64,000 nt of DNA from Bacillus sp. es.034. Its GTDB lineage: Bacteria; Bacillota; Bacilli; Bacillales; Bacillaceae_B. Numbering within the stretch: the stretch's first letter is position 1; each line of letters begins with the position of its first letter. Of this stretch, positions 51,206-59,454 are shown piece after piece. Position numbers and translations under genes: made by a program. The notes beneath the pieces are model-generated. The model was not told the origin of the DNA, made no database searches, and saw only the letters and a list, made by a program, of their open reading frames with translations. The DNA is taken from assembly GCF_002563655.1 (NCBI RefSeq), contig NZ_PDIY01000001.1, forward strand, positions 2,640,001-2,704,000. The letters are read 5' to 3'.

Positions 51206-53131
51206 ATGAGAAGAAAATTACCATTCGAATTAACCAAGGAGCAATCCTTTTATGAAGCATTATCCGATTGGGTCGGGGATGTTTTTTATGATATATTGCC
51301 GGAGAAAGGGTTTGATCTCCGGGATGAACAGGTTTTCATGGCCTTTCAACTAAATCAGGCATACAAGAATAAGCAGGTCATGTTTGCAGAAGCAGGGGTT
51401 GGAACCGGTAAAACCCTTGTGTATCTGTTATATGCCCTTTCCTATGCAAGGTATACGGGAAAGCCTGCCATCATCGCTTGTGCGGATGAAACCCTCATCG
51501 AGCAGATCGTCAAAAAAGAAGGGGATATTGAGAAGCTTGAGAACGCCCTGGATTTGGACATCGATGTCCGTCTTGCAAAATCGAGGGAGCAATACCTTTG
51601 TATCAAGAAATTAGAAGAAAATGCTTCTCAAAATGAAGCCTATCAGGATATGTGGGAAGAATTGCCGGGCTTCGTCCATGATAATTCCTCCATGAGGAGC
51701 TTCAGTCATTACGGGGATCGTAAAGAATATTCCGGGTTGTCAGATGAAGAGTGGAATTCTGTAGGCTGGGACTCCCTTCAGGACTGCATGTCCTGCGCCT
51801 ATCGTCATCGCTGCGGACTTACCCTTCATCGTGAGCATTACCGGAATGCGGCTGACTTGATCATCTGTTCCCATGACTTTTATATGGAGCATATATGGAC
51901 GAAAGACAGCAGAAAACGGGAAGGTCAGCTGCCGCTTCTTCCGGAAGCAAGCTCAGTCGTCTTTGACGAAGGGCATCTGTTGGAATTTGCTTCACAGAAA
52001 GCGATGACCTACCGGATGAGGATGGAGACTCTTGAAGGATTGTTAGAAAAGCTGTCTTCATCTGATATGAGGGAGGAGACTCTTTATATCATTGAAGATA
52101 TCATGCTCGACAATGAAAAGTGGTTCGAGCTTCTGGAGAAAGAATCTCAAGGGGAATCTGGATCCGACAGGCAGTATATCACGCGCTCAGAAGCGATTTT
52201 GCAGCAGGCGAGGTCTCTTACAGAAAAAATCGAGAACCTGCTGAATGAGCTTGTTTTTGAAAGCGAAATGTATGTGATGGATGATTACCTGTTAAAAGTA
52301 GTGGAAGAATATCTCGAACAGATTCAGTATTCTTTGAAACTGTTTTTAGATGATGAAAAAGGAATCTACTGGCTGGAAACATCTGAGGAAGAACACACCT
52401 TCGTGGTAATGCCGAGATTAGTAGAGGAAATTCTAAAAGAACACGTTTTCAGTCAAAACATCCCATTTATCTTTTCTTCAGCTACCCTTTCGTATAATGG
52501 GGACTTTTCTTATGTGTCACGATCGCTGGGGATCGAGACATATGAAAAATTTTCAGTGGCATCCCCTTATGAATATGAGGAGATGATGAAAGCACATATT
52601 CCCTCATTGGATTCCGGAGTACATTCCAAAAATCAATATGTTTGGGATAAATTACAGAGTAATCAAGGGAAATCCCTGATTCTTTTTACATCCAAGGATG
52701 AGATGAACGCCTTTAGGGCCTATCAGATTCAGCAGGCGGCTCAAAGCTTTGGTGTCATCTATGAAGGTGACCGTGAGATCAGTGATACGGTGGAACAGTT
52801 CCAGCAGGAAACGTCTACGGTCCTATGTTCTTATCACCTATGGGAAGGATTGGACGTGCCGGGGGATTCCCTTTCACAAGTGATCATTTACTCACTTCCA
52901 TTCCCGCCAAAAGACCCCGTCTTTGATGCGAAACGAAAGCATGCCATCCATTCCGTGGAAGAGGTGGATCTTCCTTACATGATGCTTCGTCTGAGACAGG
53001 GAATCGGACGCTTGATTCGGACAAGTGAAGACAAGGGGAGCGTCCACGTTCTGTTGAATGATGATGAAACCCTGTATAAAGAATTGGCAGAGTCCGTCCT
53101 TCCCGTTGGAATCGAAGTGTTGAACGTATAA
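51206..53131 (+). CDS. ypvA: DinG/XPD-like ATP-dependent helicase YpvA
   Basis: The 641-residue superfamily 2 helicase has Walker A AEAGVGTGKT (residues 61-70), a DEGH box (VFDEGHLLE), WEGLDVPG and the arginine-finger motif QGIGRLIR. Four cysteines at C132, C194, C197 and C203 (YLC, then QDCMSCAYRHRCG) have the spacing of the XPD/DinG Fe-S cluster, so a 4Fe-4S enzyme unwinding 5'-3' is likely. It has no exonuclease domain, unlike the dinG gene at 26744. ATG 51206 follows GCAGGAGGTTCAT. Confidence 0.93.
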   Translation: MRRKLPFELTKEQSFYEALSDWVGDVFYDILPEKGFDLRDEQVFMAFQLNQAYKNKQVMFAEAGVGTGKTLVYLLYALSYARYTGKPAIIACADETLIEQIVKKEGDIEKLENALDLDIDVRLAKSREQYLCIKKLEENASQNEAYQDMWEELPGFVHDNSSMRSFSHYGDRKEYSGLSDEEWNSVGWDSLQDCMSCAYRHRCGLTLHREHYRNAADLIICSHDFYMEHIWTKDSRKREGQLPLLPEASSVVFDEGHLLEFASQKAMTYRMRMETLEGLLEKLSSSDMREETLYIIEDIMLDNEKWFELLEKESQGESGSDRQYITRSEAILQQARSLTEKIENLLNELVFESEMYVMDDYLLKVVEEYLEQIQYSLKLFLDDEKGIYWLETSEEEHTFVVMPRLVEEILKEHVFSQNIPFIFSSATLSYNGDFSYVSRSLGIETYEKFSVASPYEYEEMMKAHIPSLDSGVHSKNQYVWDKLQSNQGKSLILFTSKDEMNAFRAYQIQQAAQSFGVIYEGDREISDTVEQFQQETSTVLCSYHLWEGLDVPGDSLSQVIIYSLPFPPKDPVFDAKRKHAIHSVEEVDLPYMMLRLRQGIGRLIRTSEDKGSVHVLLNDDETLYKELAESVLPVGIEVLNV

Positions 53132-53144
53132 TAGAGTGAAATCG

Positions 53145-53170
53145 AAACCGCCTGAATGGGCGGTTTTTTA
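53145..53170 (+). terminator. Intrinsic terminator after ypvA
   Basis: AACCGCC pairs with GGCGGTT around TGAATG, running into TTTT. Confidence 0.85.
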
Positions 53171-53243
53171 AATCTTTCTGAACCCAAGTTGCCAGAAAAA
53201 TATGATAAAATAGATTGAATGTTAAAAAAAGGGGGCTTTTTGA

Positions 53244-54758
53244 ATGAAAGAATCAATACTAGAGACTAAAAATCAATTTCATGAATATGCAAAAAAAATG
53301 TCGGCCTACAACGAAGCACTTGGCTTGATGTTCTGGGATTTACGTACAGGCGCACCAAAAAACGGGGCAGAACAACGGTCAGAAGTGATTGGGATGCTTT
53401 CATCTGAGCTGTTCGAGATGTCCACTTCCAATGAAATGGCTGCTTACTTAGCGAAACTATCTCCAGTGATGGATCAGCTGGATCCTATGACACAAAAACT
53501 AATAGAAGAGTGTCAAAAAGAGTACGATCGAAATAAAAAGATTCCCGCCTCTGAATACAGGGAATACGTGGTACTACAGTCGAAAGCCGAAGGGAAATGG
53601 GAAGAAGCGAAAGAAAAAGCGGATTTTGATATGTTCAAGCCTTATTTAGAAAAGCTTGTGGCTTTTACAAAACGCTTTATTGATTATTGGGGATACGAAG
53701 ATAATAAATACGATACATTACTCGATATGTATGAGCCGGGTGTGACGGTAGAGGTATTGGATAAGGTATTTGGAGATCTTCGCGATCAGATCGTCCCACT
53801 TGTACATAAAATTTCCAATTCGGAAAATAAGCCAAAAACCGATTTCCTTTTTGAACATTTTCCAAAGGAACGTCAAAAGGAGTTCAGTTTGAAAATTCTT
53901 GAGCAAATGGGTTATGACTTCAATTCAGGAAGACTGGATGAAACGGTCCATCCGTTCGCGATTGGTTTGAACCCTGGTGATGTAAGGGTAACAACTAAAT
54001 ATGACGAAAAGGATTGGAGAACAGCCGTCTTCGGAACGATCCACGAGGGGGGACATGCCCTGTATGAACAGAATATTTCTAAGGATTTGATGGGCACACC
54101 TCTATGCACGGGAACATCCATGGGTATCCATGAGTCTCAATCCCTTTTTTATGAAAATTTTGTGGGCAGGAATCATTCTTTCTGGAAACAAAATTATTCG
54201 TTATTGAAGGATTATTCAACGGGACAGTTTGATTCTGTCGAATTGGATGATTTCTACAGAGCGATCAATGAATCAAAGCCTTCCTTGATCCGGATCGAAG
54301 CCGATGAATTAACATATGCCCTGCATATCATCATCCGCTATGAAATTGAAAAAGGATTGTTCAATGATGAGATTGAAGTGGAGGATCTCCCTGAAATATG
54401 GAATCAGAAATATGAAGAGTACCTAGGTATCCGTCCTTCCCATAATGGAGAAGGTGTCCTCCAGGATGTCCATTGGGCCGGTGGAAGCTTTGGTTACTTT
54501 CCGTCATACGCGCTCGGGTATATGTATGCTGCACAGTTAAAGCGTGCGATGGTAGAAGATATTCCTCATTATGAAGAGCTCCTGGAAAAAGGGGATCTTG
54601 CTCCCGTGAGAGAATGGTTGACTGAGCATGTTCATCAATGGGGCAAGATGAAAAAACCGCTTGAAATCATCAGGGAAGTGACTGGAGAAGGGCTCAATGC
54701 CCAATACTTGGCCGATTATTTAACGGAGAAGTATTCAAAGGTATATTCCTTAAATTAA
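53244..54758 (+). CDS. ypwA: M32 family metallocarboxypeptidase YpwA
   Basis: The 504-residue protein is a thermostable-carboxypeptidase-1 (Taq) type M32 enzyme that removes C-terminal residues from peptides in the cytoplasm. The zinc motif is HEGGH (in TIHEGGHALYEQ, about residue 264) and the downstream zinc glutamate lies in IHESQS; DLRTGAPKNGAEQRSE at the N-terminus and IRPSHNGEGVLQDVHW near residue 400 are family blocks. ATG 53244 follows AAAAAGGGGGC. It precedes the GyrI-like gene by 18 bp. Confidence 0.95.
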   Translation: MKESILETKNQFHEYAKKMSAYNEALGLMFWDLRTGAPKNGAEQRSEVIGMLSSELFEMSTSNEMAAYLAKLSPVMDQLDPMTQKLIEECQKEYDRNKKIPASEYREYVVLQSKAEGKWEEAKEKADFDMFKPYLEKLVAFTKRFIDYWGYEDNKYDTLLDMYEPGVTVEVLDKVFGDLRDQIVPLVHKISNSENKPKTDFLFEHFPKERQKEFSLKILEQMGYDFNSGRLDETVHPFAIGLNPGDVRVTTKYDEKDWRTAVFGTIHEGGHALYEQNISKDLMGTPLCTGTSMGIHESQSLFYENFVGRNHSFWKQNYSLLKDYSTGQFDSVELDDFYRAINESKPSLIRIEADELTYALHIIIRYEIEKGLFNDEIEVEDLPEIWNQKYEEYLGIRPSHNGEGVLQDVHWAGGSFGYFPSYALGYMYAAQLKRAMVEDIPHYEELLEKGDLAPVREWLTEHVHQWGKMKKPLEIIREVTGEGLNAQYLADYLTEKYSKVYSLN

Positions 54759-54776
54759 CTATTGGAGGCAAGAATC

Positions 54777-55244
54777 ATGGATATTAATGTAGCATCACTA
54801 GAGGATAAATTGCTTGTTGGAATAGGCTGGACAGGTCCATATGGAAGAGGGTCCGAGATCCCGAGGCTATTCACGAAGTTTCAACAGATGATCCCATCCA
54901 TTCACCATATAAATGGAGATGAATGCATATACGCACCATTCCATGATAGGGCGACTGATTTTACGTATTATTGTACCGTTGAGGTTGATCGTGTGGAGAA
55001 GCTTCCACCGGGGTTGGTGGAACTGTCACTTCCTGCAGGTGAGTATGCACACGCCCTTTATGAAGGGCTGTCGACGGAAGTGGAGCAAGCCTATTTCGCC
55101 ATCTTTAATTGGATTAAAGAGAATGGGTATGAAAAAGACTACTCCAGACTGAGTGTAGAGAAATATCTATCCCAGGACCGTGAAATCAACGAAACGGAAG
55201 ATAGAAGGAAATTAGAGCTGTTTGTCCCAATTAAACAGAAATAG
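54777..55244 (+). CDS. GyrI-like effector-binding domain protein
   Basis: The 155-residue protein resembles the AraC/GyrI effector-binding domain family: two alpha/beta repeats with KLLVGIGWTGPYGRG, a middle DFTYYCTVEVD strand, LPAGEYAHALYEG and a C-terminal FVPI strand. Such stand-alone domains often bind small hydrophobic molecules; there is no DNA-binding domain here. The substrate is unknown. ATG 54777 follows TTGGAGGCAAG; an upstream in-frame start at 54762 overlaps that site. It probably shares a transcript with ypwA. Confidence 0.82.
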   Translation: MDINVASLEDKLLVGIGWTGPYGRGSEIPRLFTKFQQMIPSIHHINGDECIYAPFHDRATDFTYYCTVEVDRVEKLPPGLVELSLPAGEYAHALYEGLSTEVEQAYFAIFNWIKENGYEKDYSRLSVEKYLSQDREINETEDRRKLELFVPIKQK

Positions 55245-55245
55245 T

Positions 55246-55278
55246 AAGGAGGCTGCTTCATTGAAGTAGCCTCTTCCT
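55246..55278. terminator. Bidirectional hairpin between the GyrI-like gene and cbaA
   Basis: AGGCTGCTTC pairs with GAAGTAGCCT (one G-U), extended by AGG/CTT on the outside, between two converging genes. Confidence 0.75.
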
Positions 55279-55285
55279 ATGCTTG

Positions 55286-56932
55286 TCACCACATTTTATA
55301 GCCTTTAGAAGCAGGTGGGGCATTTTGGATCATGTCGATGAATGGGACGGTGTAGGCGACGAGGATGAGGGCGGCCAGGATGGTTAACCAGATCCGCCAG
55401 TTCTCGAGAGCCATCGGGGTCCTTTCGGCTGTATCAGCCGTTTCACCGACAGGGAATTCCTCCTCTCCCTTGGGAGCGAAGAATGCCAGGTTGATAAAGA
55501 TGTATAGAACGAGAATGATACCCATGAAAAGGATCGTGCCCCCGATCGCCTGTGCGATTTGGTAGGGAATCCAATCCAGTGCCTGTGGAGCATCCCCATA
55601 AGTGGAGTATGAAGATCTTCTTGGTGCACCCAGTAAACCAACCGCATGCATAGCCCCAGACATGATGCTCATTCCGACCGCCCATACAATGGCCTGTACG
55701 ATGGCCAACTTGTTCATTGCTTTCGTTAGGACACGTCCTGTCAGATGAGGGACAAGCCAATAAGCAATCCCAAAGAAGGTCAAGACGACAGATGTAGCCA
55801 GTGTTAAATGAAAGTGACCTGTGACCCAAATCGTATTATGGACCACCTGATTCATTTGATTGGATGCATTGATCAATCCGCCTGCCCCTGCAGGGATGAA
55901 AGCAACCATTCCGATGAACGGCACTGTAAAGCGGGCGTCACCCCATGGAAGCTTCTTGAACCAACCGAATAATCCCGTAGCCCCTTTGCTTCTCCCGTAC
56001 ATTTCAAATGTAGCGAACAAAGAAAATGCTGTCATCAGGGAAGGGATGACCACCATAAACGTCAGGGTCACCTGCAGGAACTTCCAATAAGCATCAATGC
56101 CAGGCTCAACTAATTGATGGTGAAATCCGACCGGTATCGAGAATAGAAGGAAAAGGATAAAGGAAAGACGTGCCAGGGAATCCGAAAAGATTTTTCCTCC
56201 GATGATTTTCGGAATGATCACATACCATGCCATATAAGCGGGCAGCAGCCAGAAATAGACGAGTGGGTGGCCGAAATACCAGAATAAGGTACGGCTGACA
56301 AGTACGTCGACCCTGTCCACCAGACCAAGAGACCATGGGAGGAGCTGAAATAATACAGTCCCTGCAACCCCGATGGTGGCAACAATCCATAAGACGGTGT
56401 TGATGATGCTCATGAAAGTGAGCAAAGGGCTCGGCTGTCCAGGATGTTCTTTTCTCCAGCTCATATATTTCATGATCATCCCTGCGCCGCCAAGCCAGCT
56501 GCCTACCACTACAAACGTCAATCCTAAATAAAAGATCCAGTGGGCCATGAGGGGAGCATAAAATGTGTAAAGGACCGTAGCTTCATTTAATAAAATCATG
56601 ACTGCAGCCATGATCGTCCCGAGAAGCATGACCCAGAATCCCAGCCACCCCATAAAGCGGGATTTTCCAGAATAGGTTCCTGACGTGCGGGAAATGGCCG
56701 CATGCTGAAATCCGAGAATAAAGAATGTCGTCAGTACCAATCCGAGTAGTACCCCGTGAACAGTCAATACTTGATAATAACCGATACCTGCAGGTAAAGT
56801 GAATCTGCCTGAGCGGACCAAAACCTGTAACAGGCCGGCGAGTCCACCTAATGCCAGAGCAGCAAACCCCACGTAAATGTGAGCCATGGCCAGTGCAGCA
56901 TCCTTTTTATCAATTCTCACAAATGGTTTCAT
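55286..56932 (-). CDS. cbaA: ba3-type cytochrome c oxidase subunit I
   Basis: This is the large subunit of a B-family haem-copper oxidase. The 548-residue protein has about 13-14 membrane segments; H ligands of haem are in YQVLTVHGVLLGL and HFHLTLATSVV, the copper-B histidines are in FGHPLVYFWLLPAYMAWY (with H-P-x2-Y) and VGFHHQLVEPG. It lacks the extended K and D channel motifs of A-type oxidases, as expected for ba3. It directly follows subunit II, whose stop touches its ATG at 56932. Confidence 0.94.
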   Translation of the reverse strand: MKPFVRIDKKDAALAMAHIYVGFAALALGGLAGLLQVLVRSGRFTLPAGIGYYQVLTVHGVLLGLVLTTFFILGFQHAAISRTSGTYSGKSRFMGWLGFWVMLLGTIMAAVMILLNEATVLYTFYAPLMAHWIFYLGLTFVVVGSWLGGAGMIMKYMSWRKEHPGQPSPLLTFMSIINTVLWIVATIGVAGTVLFQLLPWSLGLVDRVDVLVSRTLFWYFGHPLVYFWLLPAYMAWYVIIPKIIGGKIFSDSLARLSFILFLLFSIPVGFHHQLVEPGIDAYWKFLQVTLTFMVVIPSLMTAFSLFATFEMYGRSKGATGLFGWFKKLPWGDARFTVPFIGMVAFIPAGAGGLINASNQMNQVVHNTIWVTGHFHLTLATSVVLTFFGIAYWLVPHLTGRVLTKAMNKLAIVQAIVWAVGMSIMSGAMHAVGLLGAPRRSSYSTYGDAPQALDWIPYQIAQAIGGTILFMGIILVLYIFINLAFFAPKGEEEFPVGETADTAERTPMALENWRIWLTILAALILVAYTVPFIDMIQNAPPASKGYKMW

Positions 56933-57409
56933 CTAGTCCACCACCCTTAACATAGATATCATCGTGTGATGACCGACACCACAGTATTCATTACATACAA
57001 TGAGGAACTCTCCAGCCTTGTCGAGTGTAGTTGTGTATTCACTGACAAATCCCGGTTCAAGCATCATATTGATATTGGTTCCTGCCACTTCAAACCCATG
57101 CACAACATCCTTGGTTGTAGCCGTGATTTTCAGTGTCGATCCTTTAGGGATTTCAATTTCCCCAGGAGTATAAAGAAAAGCGGATGCCACAAATACCAAT
57201 TCATAATCCCAAGCCTTTCCTTCCACTTTTTTAAGTCCGGGTTCGTTAAAAGGAGCTATTTTGTCCACCTGCTCCGGATTGACGTATGCCTTTGCGCTTG
57301 GAGGCTGATGCCCCTGGTGAAAAGCACTGATACCCAATATGATTAAAAATAAGATAAGAGACCCTGTTCCCAGTGTTAACCACCATTTCTCATAGCGATG
57401 CATATGCAT
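56933..57409 (-). CDS. cbaB: ba3-type cytochrome c oxidase subunit II
   Basis: The 158-residue protein has one N-terminal membrane helix (LTLGTGSLILFLIILGISAF) and an extracellular cupredoxin domain with the CuA ligands in VCNEYCGVGHHTM (two Cys, His and Met) plus an upstream histidine in VVHGFEVAG. It accepts electrons from cytochrome c. I chose ATG 57409 (8 bases after AAGGAG); a GTG at 57418 would add three residues. It is the middle gene of the minus-strand oxidase operon. Confidence 0.93.
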   Translation of the reverse strand: MHMHRYEKWWLTLGTGSLILFLIILGISAFHQGHQPPSAKAYVNPEQVDKIAPFNEPGLKKVEGKAWDYELVFVASAFLYTPGEIEIPKGSTLKITATTKDVVHGFEVAGTNINMMLEPGFVSEYTTTLDKAGEFLIVCNEYCGVGHHTMISMLRVVD

Positions 57410-57426
57410 ATAAATCACTCCTTAAA

Positions 57427-57576
57427 TTAAAAACGATTAAGAAATAGCAAGAATACCCCAAGCCATGTAAGGACTAGAAAACCTCCTAAAAATAATACCG
57501 AAGTAAATGTACCTTTTAATGAAGTGGGTTCCTTGATTTTCACTTCCGTTTTTTGATGTAATTCCGGTTTTCCCAT
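57427..57576 (-). CDS. ba3 oxidase small subunit (subunit IIa-like)
   Basis: A 49-residue ORF lies just upstream of subunit II on the same strand. It has a polar N-terminus (GKPELHQKTEVKIKEPTS) and one hydrophobic segment (SVLFLGGFLVLTWLGVFLLF) ending NRF. A single-helix subunit IIa occurs in ba3 oxidases and is usually encoded beside subunits I and II. I chose ATG 57576, which lies 9 bases after GGAAGGA; an ATG at 57585 is too close to that site. The next gene starts 17 bp after the stop. Confidence 0.75.
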   Translation of the reverse strand: MGKPELHQKTEVKIKEPTSLKGTFTSVLFLGGFLVLTWLGVFLLFLNRF

Positions 57577-57620
57577 TCCACTCATTCCTTCCATCGATTA
57601 TTCACTGATTCCATAGTTCA

Positions 57621-57664
57621 ATCATAAGCGGGTACACCTATATGAATCTGTGATAAATGTCACA
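57621..57664 (-). promoter_or_regulatory. Candidate Fnr/CRP-type activated promoter of the ba3 oxidase operon
   Basis: TGTGATAAATGTCACA at 57649-57664 is a perfect TGTGA-N6-TCACA palindrome, the Fnr and CRP consensus. On the minus strand TATGAT (57626-57621) is a -10 box, giving a start near 57615. The palindrome centre then lies about 41.5 bases upstream, the standard class II activator position. Confidence 0.6.
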
Positions 57665-57781
57665 CCTGAAGAGGTGGTTTGTGAAGAAAGTGTGAAATGA
57701 TTAAAAAATAGGCAATCGGGAGTGTTCATTCTCTTGAACTGATGCATAAGGTGTAGGAATGAAGAGGAAGGTGGCGATCAA

Positions 57782-57916
57782 ATGGAAAAATATTATTGTA
57801 AACAATGCTGTCAAATCTTTTCTGATAAGATGATGTGTCCTCAATGCCGGGTGCCGGTCGAAGCGAAGATACACATCGAGGTCCATCATCAGCATGGGAA
57901 AAAGAATCATCGATGA
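57782..57916 (+). CDS. Small zinc-ribbon-like protein (44 residues)
   Basis: A short ORF starts at ATG 57782 with AAGGTGG 7 bases upstream. The product begins EKYYCKQCCQ and has CPQC at residues 19-22, so two Cys pairs (CxxC and CxxC) are spaced as in a zinc ribbon, followed by a His-rich end (VHHQHGKKNH). The stop at 57914-57916 lies 64 bases before the SDR gene. I do not recognise a named family; the strong ribosome binding site and Cys pattern support it as real. Confidence 0.65.
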   Translation: MEKYYCKQCCQIFSDKMMCPQCRVPVEAKIHIEVHHQHGKKNHR

Positions 57917-57980
57917 GACTTTAAAAACGTGCTGTGCTAAAATAAAGAAGATTCGAATAACAGATAAGGCGGTGGGGAAT

Positions 57981-58751
57981 TTGTTTGCTCCTTCATTTTC
58001 ACTAAAAGGTAAATTGGCCGTTGTCACAGGTGCCGGCCGGGGAATTGGGCGTGCACTCAGTATTGGATTAGCGGAATCCGGATCCGATGTAGTCCTGTTA
58101 TCAAGAACCAGGGATGATTTGGAAGAAACGGCGGGTGTAATCGAGAAGCTAGGGAGGAAGGCTCATATCCTCCCGACAGATGTGACATCACGTGACGACA
58201 TAAACAGGGTGATCACCTACATAGAAAACAATGGCTTGTCCATCGATATCCTGATCAATAATGCCGGGATGAATATACGTTCGGCAGCGCTTTCGGTAAC
58301 GGATGATGAATGGCAGAAAATCATGAATACGAACTTGAAATCTGCCTTTATGATGAGCCAGGAAGTGGGAAGGCATATGAAAGAGAGGGGCCGGGGGAAA
58401 ATCATAAACATTGCCTCCGTCGCCGGCCACGTTGCCCTCAGGACCGGGGTCGTATATGCCTCCACGAAAGCAGCCATGATTCAAATGACGAAGGTATTAG
58501 CCATGGAATGGGGAAAGTACAATATTAATGTGAACAGTATCGGTCCATGGTATTTCAAGACACCATTAACAAAAGAACTTCTGCAAAATGAAGAGTATGT
58601 AAATGATATACTGTCAGTGACTCCTTTGAAAAGGATCGGTGAGCTCGAGGAATTGGTGGGCCCGGCGGTATTCCTTTCATCGGATGCCTCAAACTATATT
58701 ACCGGACAAACCCTTTATGTAGACGGTGGGATGACGATCAACGGTTTTTGA
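57981..58751 (+). CDS. SDR family NAD(P)-dependent oxidoreductase
   Basis: The 256-residue short-chain dehydrogenase has the cofactor motif TGAGRGIG near residue 18, NNAG near residue 95, the catalytic serine in IASVAGH and YASTKAA (Y-x3-K). The order FSLKGKLAVVTGAG and the PLKRIGELEELVG end are like gluconate 5-dehydrogenase or 3-oxoacyl reductase relatives, so the substrate cannot be told. The start is probably TTG 57981, 6 bases after AAGGCGGTG; GTG 57972 and an open frame to 57894 are alternatives. Confidence 0.87.
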   Translation: MFAPSFSLKGKLAVVTGAGRGIGRALSIGLAESGSDVVLLSRTRDDLEETAGVIEKLGRKAHILPTDVTSRDDINRVITYIENNGLSIDILINNAGMNIRSAALSVTDDEWQKIMNTNLKSAFMMSQEVGRHMKERGRGKIINIASVAGHVALRTGVVYASTKAAMIQMTKVLAMEWGKYNINVNSIGPWYFKTPLTKELLQNEEYVNDILSVTPLKRIGELEELVGPAVFLSSDASNYITGQTLYVDGGMTINGF

Positions 58752-58761
58752 AATCTTTCAG

Positions 58762-58801
58762 GATAAAAGGCTAACCTCTCTCTCAAGGTTAGCCTTTTAT
58801 C
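58762..58801. terminator. Bidirectional terminator between the SDR gene and cheX
   Basis: GATAAAAGGCTAACCT pairs perfectly with AGGTTAGCCTTTTATC (16 pairs), with T or A runs at both ends, between converging genes. Confidence 0.93.
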
Positions 58802-58807
58802 TTTTTG

Positions 58808-59257
58808 CTATTCAATCATTAGTATCACTAAAAAATCGCCAACATTTTCAATGGAAATCGGCAGTTTCAAAGCTTTGTCAAAGCCATACATCTTTGATTG
58901 CCCCACAATGACGGTCGGGGGTGTAATATCGAGTGAATGACCGGCTTGGGCAAGAAGAGTAGCAAGATTCCCTGCAATCATATTCCCAAGCTCGCCCGCG
59001 AATGACTCAAGCATTTCCCCTTCAAGGGGCATTCCAAACATGGATGCTCCCAAACCTTGAAAGCTCTCTTCTTCACCATCAATGATCATTCTTCCTCTTA
59101 CGTCACCAGTGAACCCGATGAGTACACCGATCTTATGCTGACTGAACGGCTCCGTCAGCAAAGAGGGTTTTAAAACAGTAACACTCAAAGGGATGACTCC
59201 TTTAATCGCTTCTACTGAACTATTAAGTATATCGGTGACACTTTTAGTTAAAATCAT
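58808..59257 (-). CDS. cheX: CheX-type chemotaxis phosphatase
   Basis: The 149-residue protein has the CheC/CheX/FliY signature in SFAGELGNMIAGNLATLL (E-x2-N), where the glutamate and asparagine dephosphorylate CheY-P. Only one such motif is present, and the short length fits CheX rather than CheC or FliY. B. subtilis 168 has no cheX, so this is an accessory adaptation protein of this organism. It reads from ATG 59257 on the minus strand; the ribosome binding site is GGAGGATACGAC. Confidence 0.9.
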   Translation of the reverse strand: MILTKSVTDILNSSVEAIKGVIPLSVTVLKPSLLTEPFSQHKIGVLIGFTGDVRGRMIIDGEEESFQGLGASMFGMPLEGEMLESFAGELGNMIAGNLATLLAQAGHSLDITPPTVIVGQSKMYGFDKALKLPISIENVGDFLVILMIE

Positions 59258-59454
59258 GTCGTATCCTCCAGTATTTTGTCACTATAATCATACCATATGA
59301 ACTAGGAGGAAAGGATGGTATTTTCACACCTTAGTCATACTAAAGGGCTATTTTCCGGGAGGGGTTTATAAAAAAACAATAACCTCACTCCATACATGAT
59401 TTATGCCATTGTGGAAAAGCTATCCTTATATGGAAGTGTAAGGAGTGGTCGTGC

